Source of the DNA: JAZDOH01 sp043798815
Lineage (GTDB): Bacteria > Patescibacteriota > Gracilibacteria > UM-FILTER-43-11
Reading direction: 5' to 3'
Assembly (NCBI GenBank): GCA_043798815.1
Contig: JAZDOH010000039.1
Coordinates: 1 to 11,911, forward strand
DNA: 11,911 nt
Shown: positions 7,897 to 11,911 of the stretch, piece by piece
How the letters are laid out: each line of letters starts with the position of its first letter
How positions within the stretch are numbered: the stretch's first letter is position 1
Made by a program: the position numbers and the translations under genes
Notes under the pieces: model-generated
The model's input: the letters and a program-made list of their open reading frames with translations, nothing else
What the model was told of the DNA's origin: nothing
The model's database searches: none

Positions 7897-8640
7897 ATGT
7901 CAAACGTTCCCAGCCCTTCCCGCATACCACAGGATGTAACAGTCGCAGAACTTGTGGCTGCTTTGAAAGCAAAACCTCCTGTGGAATTGGCGTCTGTTAA
8001 GGGAGATTTACTTAAACTGACCCGTAGTGATGTCCAAGATACCATTTCCGGTGCGGGCGAAGCTGCCGATACAGCCCCTGAAGATCCTCGCCTTGCTGCT
8101 TATAAAGCTCAATATGACCGTTGGTCTGCCGCAGAAAAAACCCGGTGTCTCTGGGCGGAAGTGAAAGAACGCCTTTTGGGAAATGACAGCGAAGATTTAA
8201 AACGTGCTGAAGCCATGCCGGAAGGAGGAATTTTATTCGGCCTGGATAAGCAGGGCAACCTCCTGATCGCCAACGGCGGTCTTGGGCCGGTTCTGACCAA
8301 CATGAATTACCAGGATACCCGCAAGGCTGTGCGCTTTACCGAACAAGGCGGCAAGCAAGCCCCAACAGGTTATGAAATGTTGAGTGAAGAAGCAGAAATC
8401 CGCGCTTTTGAGGCTTTTACAGGCCAGCCTGTTGTGCGGACTCCCGAAGGTTTTGAACCATCTCCTGAAGATAATGGGTACAGAGGAATCTGGCGTGAAT
8501 CCGGAGACAATCCCGACTGGGCGCGGCACGCGTACGTGGACCCCGGGTCTGCTCGTGCCCGCCTGTACGTGTACTATCCTTCGCTCCGGCTTCCCGGGCG
8601 CGGTGTTCGGTGCCTGCTAAGGGTCTTGGAAAAATCTTGA
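7897..8640 (+). CDS. DGR target (variable) protein with C-terminal C-type-lectin-like variable region
   Basis: A 247-aa protein without signal peptide or TM helix. Residues 1-100 are charged and helical and not recognised (TVAELVAALKAKPPVELASV). From about 109 (GGILFGLDKQGNLLIANGGL) the sequence turns strand-rich. GYEMLSEEAEIRAFEAF (159-175), GYRGIW (194-199) and the terminal GVRCLLR have the layout of the C-type-lectin-like (CLec/FGE-like) fold used by DGR variable proteins. The variable repeat encodes residues 206-240; positions changed from the template are 211, 213, 215, 218, 222, 224-227, 230, 232, 234 and 235 (now H, Y, D, S, R, Y, V, Y, Y, L, L, G, R). The Tyr/Leu/Arg-rich outcome suits a ligand-binding face. 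The ligand is unknown and, lacking an export signal, location is uncertain. Confidence 0.9.
   Translation: MSNVPSPSRIPQDVTVAELVAALKAKPPVELASVKGDLLKLTRSDVQDTISGAGEAADTAPEDPRLAAYKAQYDRWSAAEKTRCLWAEVKERLLGNDSEDLKRAEAMPEGGILFGLDKQGNLLIANGGLGPVLTNMNYQDTRKAVRFTEQGGKQAPTGYEMLSEEAEIRAFEAFTGQPVVRTPEGFEPSPEDNGYRGIWRESGDNPDWARHAYVDPGSARARLYVYYPSLRLPGRGVRCLLRVLEKS
8512..8617 (+). repeat. DGR variable repeat (VR)
   Basis: Aligns without gaps to the TR at an offset of 432. From 8512 to 8616, 88 of 105 bases are identical and all 17 differences fall on template adenines (8 A to T, 5 A to C, 4 A to G). All 10 template Asn codons have been changed. The last 17 bases (8601-8617) are identical in both copies and are the probable initiation-of-mutagenic-homology (IMH) segment. 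Just beyond, the pair continues with two C(TR)/T(VR) differences at 8618 and 8624, as expected for IMH versus IMH*. Upstream of 8512 similarity stops abruptly. Confidence 0.95.
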
Positions 8641-8831
8641 ACTTTGGATTTTGATCTTTCTTTGATTTTTTCCTTTGTTCTTTTCTTCGGGTCTCGTTAC
8701 AATCGGATTTAGTGGTGAATAGTTACCCTCGTGCTTTTGGCGGGGGCTACCGCAACGATGCTCTTTCAGTCAAAAGCTTTTGAATTCAAAAAGAAAGCCA
8801 GAAAGATCATCTAAAAACCATAGACCCTTAG
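8617..8831. repeat. Two nested long-range inverted repeats immediately 3' of the VR
   Basis: Outer arms: CTAAGGGTCT (8617-8626) and AGACCCTTAG (8822-8831), a perfect 10 bp, extendable by TGG/CCA (8627-8629 with 8818-8820) across one bulged T. Inner arms: TGATCTTTCT (8652-8661) and AGAAAGATCA (8800-8809), also a perfect 10 bp. Between them lie overlapping palindromes CAAAAGCTTTTG (8771-8782) and TTTTGAATTCAAAA (8778-8791). The outer left arm begins at the last bases of the VR. It could fold as DNA (cruciform-like target signal) or RNA. Folding was judged by eye only. Confidence 0.55.
8675..8703 (+). promoter_or_regulatory. Candidate promoter for the template RNA
   Basis: TTGTTC (8675-8680), 17-bp spacer, TACAAT (8698-8703). 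Transcription from about 8710 would run through both hairpins into the TR at 8944 and on towards the RT. Correct spacing, moderate match; by eye only. Confidence 0.4.
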
Positions 8832-8846
8832 GATTGAGTGGGAGCT

Positions 8847-8909
8847 ATTCCGCCTAGAGCGGGATGAAATAAACAAACCAATGCCCGCCCTCGCGGTTGC
8901 GACTGCGGG
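8847..8909 (+). ncRNA. Two hairpins directly 5' of the template repeat (putative structured part of DGR RNA)
   Basis: Hairpin 1: ATTCCGC (8847-8853), loop CTAGA, GCGGGAT (8859-8865), 7 bp including one T-G pair. Hairpin 2: CCCGC (8884-8888) and TCGC (8891-8894), tetraloop GGTT, GCGA (8899-8902) and GCGGG (8905-8909), with a 2x2 internal loop. Neither is followed by a T run, so they are not ordinary terminators. DGR reverse transcriptases prime on a structured TR RNA, so structure flanking the TR is expected; the exact role is inferred. Confidence 0.45.
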
Positions 8910-8943
8910 TGCGGATCAGACGGCTCCCATCAGAAATACGGCG

Positions 8944-9049
8944 CCCGACTGGGCGCGGAACGCGAACGTGAACCCCGGGAATGCTCGTGCCAACCTGAAC
9001 GAGAACAATCCTTCGAACCGGAATCCCAGGCACGGTGTTCGGTGCCTGC
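8944..9049 (+). repeat. DGR template repeat (TR)
   Basis: The invariant donor copy, ending in the same 17 bases as the VR (9033-9049). Read in the frame of the target it has ten AAC/AAT codons plus GAC, GAG, AGG and CAC, 24 adenines in 105 bases; 17 of them are changed in the VR and none of the 81 other bases is. AAY codons are the usual DGR design because randomising their adenines samples many amino acids but cannot give a stop codon. It is transcribed on the plus strand, like target and RT. The flanking C residues at 9050 and 9056 mark the difference from the VR side. Confidence 0.95.
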
Positions 9050-9056
9050 CAAGGGC

Positions 9057-9404
9057 CTATTGGTTATGCGCGGATTTTAACCATCCGCCGAGCATTCTTC
9101 CGATTTCCTCAAGCTGGCTTTGTATCTGGAAAATTTTGGTTTCATTGGCCAATTTTAATTCAAGAAACAGCCGCAGTTTCAGTCGTATTATCTCTAGATT
9201 CGCGTTTGCTTTGATCAAATAAGGCTCCTTCATCGGCTTTGGGGCGCTTCCGGCCATGATCATTTGTTCCAGTAAATCCAACACCGTGTTCTCCGCGCTC
9301 AATCCCAGCGAGTACCTCCACCTTTTGGTCAGTGTATCGTTGAGCTGTACTATTATTTTATAAACTTCATACGTTCGGTTGATGATGGGTAATGACGCTT
9401 CCAT
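9057..9404 (-). CDS. avd: DGR accessory variability determinant (Avd), on the strand opposite the RT
   Basis: A 115-aa protein from the ATG at 9404 (Bordetella phage Avd is 128 aa). Avd is a small, basic four-helix-bundle protein that assembles as a pentamer, binds the RT and the template RNA, and is needed for cDNA synthesis. Family features seen: LPIINRTYEVYKII at the start, WRYSLGLSAENTVLDLLEQM, NANLEIIRLKLRLFLELKLA and the terminal QLEEIGRMLGGWLKS, which is diagnostic. An upstream in-frame TTG (9452) would add 16 residues lacking family similarity. It is oddly placed: its stop (9057-9059) touches the 3' end of the TR, and its 5' end overlaps the RT start head to head by about 23 bp. Any RNA covering the TR and RT would thus be antisense to avd. 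No Shine-Dalgarno sequence is visible. Confidence 0.88.
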   Translation of the reverse strand: MEASLPIINRTYEVYKIIVQLNDTLTKRWRYSLGLSAENTVLDLLEQMIMAGSAPKPMKEPYLIKANANLEIIRLKLRLFLELKLANETKIFQIQSQLEEIGRMLGGWLKSAHNQ

Positions 9405-10379
9405 AAATTTGAGTTTAGAAAACTTGTGGGAAACCTGGCTTAATTTTCGCAAAGGAAAGAAGCCAACACCGGAATTGTATGAATTGCAATATAATCTTGA
9501 GCGAAATCTCTTTAAGCTTCATAAAGAACTGAACAGCCGGATGTATCGTCATGGTCAGTACCGCACTTTCACGGTCTGCGATAACAAAAAGCGCGTCATT
9601 TCTGTCGCCCCGATCCGTGACCGTATTGTTCACCGGCTGATCTATGATTACCTCGTTCCGATTTATGATCGGACGTTTATCTTCGATGCATGGTCGTGTC
9701 GAAAGGGCAAAGGACTTTTGGCCTGCATTAAACGTGCTCAAAATTTTCTTTCCGCTCATCCACGAAGTTTTGTCTGGCGGGCAGACATCAGAAAGTTTTT
9801 TGACAGCGTGAATCATGACACGCTTCTTGCGATTCTCGTCCGCCGTGTTCATGATCCGAAAGCCATCTGGCTTATTCGCGAAATTATCAACAGTTTTTCG
9901 ACAGCTCATCGCGGCGGGCAAGCGCAGAGAGAGAGAGAGAGTTTATAAGGAATCCATGCGGGATGCCCATTGGCAATCTGACCAGCCAGATTTTCGCGAA
10001 TATTTACCTGAACGAGCTGGATCGTTTTGTGAAACATGAACTGAAAATCAAAAATTATTTGCGCTACGGGGATGATTTTATCCTGATTGAGCCTGACTTG
10101 CAAAAACTGAAAGAGATGCGAGCGCGAGTTATCCATTTTCTGGAAGTAACTTTGAAACTCGGGCTGAATCCTAAACATGATCGGATTCTAAAAACCAGAA
10201 ACGGATTAAAGTTTCTGGGAGTTATGATTTATCCCAATGGCGTTTGCCTTACTAAAAGGAATCGGGGAAGGATGCGGCGCCGGCTTAGCCTTAAAAACGC
10301 CGCGAGTTATTTCGGGCTTTTAAAACGCCATGAAAATCCAAAAAAGCTTAGAGAGCTTTTTTGGCAACTGATCGATTAG
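9382..10379 (+). pseudogene. DGR reverse transcriptase, interrupted by a frameshift
   Basis: The part from 9382 to the TAA at 9946-9948 carries the RT N-terminus (LENLWETWLNFRKGKK, YRTFTVCDNKKRVISVAPIR), RDRIVHRLIYDYLVP and motif A RADIRKFFDSVNHD. The second part, in another frame from about 9960, carries GMPIGNLTSQIFANIYLNEL (motif B with the DGR-specific IGxxxSQ) and the catalytic YLRYGDDFILI (YGDD at 10065-10076), then GLKFLGVMIYPNG and the thumb to TAG at 10377-10379. Removing 44 bp (9919-9962) joins HRGG to MPIGNLTSQ in frame and gives 317 aa, close to known DGR RTs (Brt 328 aa). Removing one AG unit would also restore the frame (331 aa) but leave about 14 extra residues. As sequenced the protein ends before motif B and would be inactive. 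Start ATG 9382 or 9385; no Shine-Dalgarno sequence. Confidence 0.9.
9919..9962 (+). repeat. 44-bp frame-breaking segment with (AG)8 tract inside the RT gene
   Basis: GCGGG occurs at 9914-9918 and again at 9958-9962, exactly 44 bp apart. The bases in between contain eight AG units (9926-9941) and an in-frame TAA (9946-9948). Excision of one repeat plus the intervening DNA yields H-R-G-G-M-P-I-G, the normal spacing before RT motif B. 44 is not a multiple of three, so the segment shifts the frame. Origin unknown: insertion with target duplication, local repeat expansion, or assembly artefact. Confidence 0.7.
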
Positions 10380-10392
10380 TAAAAAATTCAGC

Positions 10393-10429
10393 TTGACTGA
10401 GTGATATCACTTTGATATCATCAAAGTGA
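10393..10429 (+). promoter_or_regulatory. Promoter with overlapping inverted-repeat operator for the HicB-like operon
   Basis: TTGACT (10393-10398), 17-bp spacer, TATCAT (10416-10421). A perfect inverted repeat TCACTTTGAT (10407-10416), ATC, ATCAAAGTGA (10420-10429) covers the -10 box. Within it the palindrome TGATATCA is repeated at 10402-10409 and 10413-10420, 11 bp (one helical turn) apart, a spacing suited to cooperative binding of ribbon-helix-helix dimers. Autorepression by the downstream HicB-like protein is inferred. Confidence 0.65.
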
Positions 10430-10449
10430 ATTAAGAGTATTTTCATTTT

Positions 10450-10807
10450 ATGAAAAAGTTTACTGAAAAAATCTATCCTCACAGTTACAAGTTAATAATC
10501 ACCGATCTTAGTGGCGGGCTTGAAAAAGCTTTTGAAATTTATGTGCCTGCATTTAAAGCCCGCTTAAAAGGAAATACGGTAGAGAGAGCCATAAAACGCT
10601 ACATGATTTTTTTTTGATAATGAAGTCAGGCTTCGTAAAAGGAAAAAAATTCCTATGCCGCCTCCCGACTCAAGGCCTGATATTATTCGCCAAGTTCCTT
10701 TGCGGATTCCGACGAGCTTGTATCAAAGAATATGTGAATTGGCAAAAAAAGAAGGCAAATCATTTAATCGTTATGTAGTATCATTACTAGAGAATAGCCT
10801 ATCGTAA
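10450..10807 (+). pseudogene. HicB-like antitoxin gene, frameshifted at a T9 run
   Basis: The ATG at 10450 opens a 55-codon frame ending at TGA 10615-10617 directly after nine T residues (10607-10615). In the next frame the sequence continues to TAA 10805-10807. Reading T8 instead of T9 gives one 118-aa protein. Its first half (YVPAFKARLKGNTVERAIKR, then IPMPPPDS) matches the HicB layout of a partial RNase-H-like fold with a G-N/D-T-x-E-A-I helix and an I-P-x-P end. Its second half (VPLRIPTSLYQRICELAKKE, then SFNRYVVSLLENSL) is a ribbon-helix-helix DNA-binding domain. HicB proteins neutralise a toxin and repress their operon. The perfect domain order across the break suggests a recent mutation, slippage, phase switching or a sequencing error. 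No HicA gene is visible; the next gene may be the partner. Confidence 0.75.
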
Positions 10808-10835
10808 AAGGTTGAAATTTAGCATTCCGAGGAAT

Positions 10836-11264
10836 ATGAAGAATCAGGAATTAGAAAAGCGTTGCTATATCTGTAGAACGGACATAATACCAGGGATCAA
10901 TTATGGCGCGATTTTGAAAATTGCCGGAAAAATGTTTCATCAAATAGAATCTCTAACCAAGCGACGCCCTTATATTCGTTCTGCCTATTTTAAAAGAGAA
11001 AAAATCTTTTTTGATTATTTTTGGTCCCATCTCAATCAGAAAAATTTCAGAGACCGTCAGCGACGAATCAAATTTTTCGGATGCGCCATTGAATTGATTA
11101 AATATTCAAAGCTAAAGCCTATTTTTGAGATAAAAAATGAATTACAAAAAGAGAACCTTTATCGTTTTTTAGGCAAAATCCATGAACATTATTTTATTGT
11201 TCAAATTAAAGAAGATTTAAAAAGGAAGCAAAGATTTTTATTGTCCATATTTGAATACATGTAA
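10836..11264 (+). CDS. Uncharacterised small protein, possible nuclease-type toxin
   Basis: 142 aa from the ATG at 10836, or 150 aa from a TTG at 10812 only 4 bp after the preceding stop codon. It is very basic and aromatic: RSAYFKREKIFFDYFWSHL, RDRQRRIKFFGCAIELIKYS, and the end YRFLGKIHEHYFIVQIKEDL followed by KRKQRFLLSIFEY. The late pattern (G-x-x-x-x-x-Y-F-I-V-Q-I-K-E, then K-x-x-x-F-L-L-S-I-F) resembles the C-terminal sheet of phage Barnase-EndoU-ColicinE5/D-RelE-like (PBECR) nucleases, and similar small proteins are frequent in Patescibacteria to my recollection. Position directly behind a HicB-like gene fits a toxin. Catalytic residues cannot be assigned, so this is a suggestion only. 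The region is visibly more A+T-rich than the housekeeping genes. Confidence 0.55.
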   Translation: MKNQELEKRCYICRTDIIPGINYGAILKIAGKMFHQIESLTKRRPYIRSAYFKREKIFFDYFWSHLNQKNFRDRQRRIKFFGCAIELIKYSKLKPIFEIKNELQKENLYRFLGKIHEHYFIVQIKEDLKRKQRFLLSIFEYM

Positions 11265-11363
11265 AAATAACCCCCGGCCAAGTGGAGCATTAAACTCCGG
11301 TCGCAGGATTATTTTCTATAATTAGCTTACTCCTTGTTAACTATCTCTGTCAACAAAACATGA
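11265..11363. other. Convergent intergenic gap with weak hairpin
   Basis: About 100 bases between two convergent genes. GGAG, loop CATTAAA, CTCC (within 11286-11318) can form a short stem, but neither strand has a clear stem directly followed by a T run, so I do not call a terminator. Nothing else is seen. Confidence 0.3.
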
Positions 11364-11911
11364 CTATTCATAGAATTTCCTAAGCACCGCCTCCACAATA
11401 TCCGCTCCCTCTTTAGCGGTGGCTTTATCCAGCACAAGCGGTGGGGAAATGAACAAATACACCGTGCCGTCGTCTTCATTCCAGCTTTCTAGGTATAGTC
11501 CGCGATCCAAACAGGCTTTCTGAATTACGGCGGCGTCCTGGTTTTTGAGCGACAAGCCGATGAGAAGACCTATTCCACGCACTTCTTTGATCCCTTTCAG
11601 GTTTTCCAAAGTTTTGAAGCGTTTGAGTAAATACGCTCCCACTTCTTCCGAATTTTTCCAGAGCTTTTTGTCTAACAGGCGTTTTACATTGGCCAGGGTG
11701 GCCGCCACGTTCAATGGGGTCCAGCCAAAGGTGGAATAATCGGGTATACCTTGGCACTTTTCATAAACTTCTTCGCTGACCAGTGTTGCCCCCAATGTCC
11801 CGTATCCTCCCGTGAGAGCCTTGCCAAGGCATAAGATGTCGGGTTTTAAGCCCCATAACTCCGAAGCAAATGGTTTTCCGCAACGCCCGAATCCCGTCGC
11901 CACTTCATCCA
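11364..11911 (-). CDS. Class III PLP-dependent aminotransferase, C-terminal part (partial)
   Basis: The gene runs off the right edge; about 182 codons are present, ending at TAG (11364-11366). The frame is open to the edge, reading D-E-V-A-T-G-F-G-R-C-G, the class III motif whose Asp binds the pyridine nitrogen of PLP. PDILCLGKALTGGYGTLGA contains the probable Schiff-base lysine, and DYSTFGWTPLNVAATLANV corresponds to the STFGGNPLxxAAA segment. VRGIGLLIGLSL and a C-terminal helix complete the small domain. The subgroup (acetylornithine, ornithine, 4-aminobutyrate or other omega-aminotransferase) cannot be decided from this fragment. The first in-frame start-like codon in the window (GTG 11903) lies inside the DEV motif and is not the real start. 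Confidence 0.9.
   Translation of the reverse strand, partial: DEVATGFGRCGKPFASELWGLKPDILCLGKALTGGYGTLGATLVSEEVYEKCQGIPDYSTFGWTPLNVAATLANVKRLLDKKLWKNSEEVGAYLLKRFKTLENLKGIKEVRGIGLLIGLSLKNQDAAVIQKACLDRGLYLESWNEDDGTVYLFISPPLVLDKATAKEGADIVEAVLRKFYE

Larger units (their letters stand above)
8641..8943. other. Non-coding spacer between target gene and template repeat
   Basis: About 300 bases with no convincing gene. It starts with a T-rich stretch (8650-8690), holds a candidate promoter (8675-8703), palindromes at 8771-8791, the right arms of the nested inverted repeats, and two local hairpins next to the TR. A short frame at 8715-8783 (reading RAFGGGYRNDALSV) faintly resembles lectin-fold DGR target sequence and may be a remnant. 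Probably it contains the 5' part of the template RNA. Confidence 0.6.
7897..10379. other. Diversity-generating retroelement (DGR) locus
   Basis: The order is target gene with 3' variable repeat (+), structured non-coding spacer, template repeat (+), avd accessory gene (-), reverse transcriptase (+, interrupted). DGRs copy the TR RNA into cDNA with random misincorporation at adenines and use it to replace the VR at the end of a target gene, diversifying a protein surface while leaving the TR intact. All four hallmark parts are readable here: A-only TR/VR differences, Asn-rich TR codons, an Avd four-helix protein, and an RT with IGNLTSQ. DGRs are common in Patescibacteria genomes (general knowledge). 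Unusual points: avd is antisense to the rest, and the RT carries a 44-bp frame-breaking segment. Confidence 0.93.

Noticed and set aside
8881..9222. 113-codon plus-strand open frame through the template repeat
   Set aside because: The first part is the TR with its Asn codons and flanking hairpin, the rest is the antisense of avd. It has no promoter-proximal Shine-Dalgarno sequence or family similarity, so it is template, not gene.
9415..9921. 168-codon minus-strand frame
   Set aside because: Shadow of the reverse transcriptase; no recognisable protein pattern.
9940..9963. Programmed ribosomal frameshift in the RT
   Set aside because: No X-XXY-YYZ slippery heptamer is present, and a repeat-length change or the 44-bp segment explains the break more simply.
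9382..10379. Group II intron or retron reverse transcriptase
   Set aside because: The IGNLTSQ motif, the nearby TR/VR pair and Avd identify a DGR RT; no intron domain V-like or msr/msd structure and no maturase domain is seen.
10603..10620. UGA read as glycine (Gracilibacteria/Absconditabacteria code)
   Set aside because: Reading through the TGA at 10615 meets TAA immediately, and TGA ends tgt, carB and the target gene at the expected family lengths or immediately before the next element.
11265..11363. Bidirectional terminator between the convergent genes
   Set aside because: Only a 4-bp GGAG/CTCC stem without an adjacent T run on either strand.
1..11911. CRISPR array, tRNA or rRNA genes, insertion sequence
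   Set aside because: No regularly spaced repeats, no tRNA cloverleaf or rRNA segments, and no transposase or terminal inverted repeats were seen on reading both strands.

Overview
The window reads as chromosomal DNA of a small-genome bacterium using the standard code (UGA works as a stop). Several genes lack a Shine-Dalgarno sequence, and the carB, release-factor-like and reverse-transcriptase proteins look like those of Patescibacteria/CPR (a Peregrinibacteria- or Gracilibacteria-like origin is my guess). No marker in the window proves the phylum.

Layout. 1-541 (+): the 3' end of tgt (queuosine tRNA-guanine transglycosylase), overlapping by ATGA a 117-aa GGQ release-factor-like protein. 538-4540 (-): four housekeeping or hypothetical genes on the minus strand, read 4540 to 538: an N-terminally peptidoglycan-binding-like alpha/beta hydrolase, a TsaC/YrdC threonylcarbamoyl-AMP synthase, aspS (probably non-discriminating), and a small one-TM protein. 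4638-7841 (+): full-length carB, without carA nearby. 11364-11911 (-): the C-terminal part of a class III PLP aminotransferase cut by the window edge.

The centre of interest is 7897-10379, a diversity-generating retroelement (DGR). A 247-aa target gene ends in a variable repeat (VR, 8512-8617). A template repeat (TR, 8944-9049) lies downstream. Over 105 aligned bases, all 17 differences from TR to VR fall on TR adenines (17 of 24 adenines changed, 0 of 81 other bases changed), the classic signature of adenine-specific mutagenic retrohoming. Next come an Avd accessory gene, which is on the opposite strand and ends at the edge of the TR, and a DGR-type reverse transcriptase carrying the IGNLTSQ and YGDD motifs. 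The RT reading frame is broken by a 44-bp segment containing an (AG)8 tract. Removing the segment between its flanking GCGGG repeats restores a canonical RT. The element was therefore active recently enough to leave a clean A-only signature, but as sequenced the RT appears off. The non-coding DNA between VR and TR contains two nested long-range inverted repeats, two local hairpins and a candidate promoter, suggesting a structured template RNA and/or a target-site recognition structure.

10380-11264 holds a second module: a promoter overlapped by a 23-bp inverted-repeat operator, a HicB-like antitoxin gene frameshifted at a T9 run, and a 142- to 150-aa protein that may be a small nuclease-type toxin. 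It looks like an autoregulated toxin-antitoxin cassette next to the DGR. Candidate promoters with near-consensus boxes and very short leaders precede tsaC (apparently leaderless), the hydrolase and the DGR target gene.
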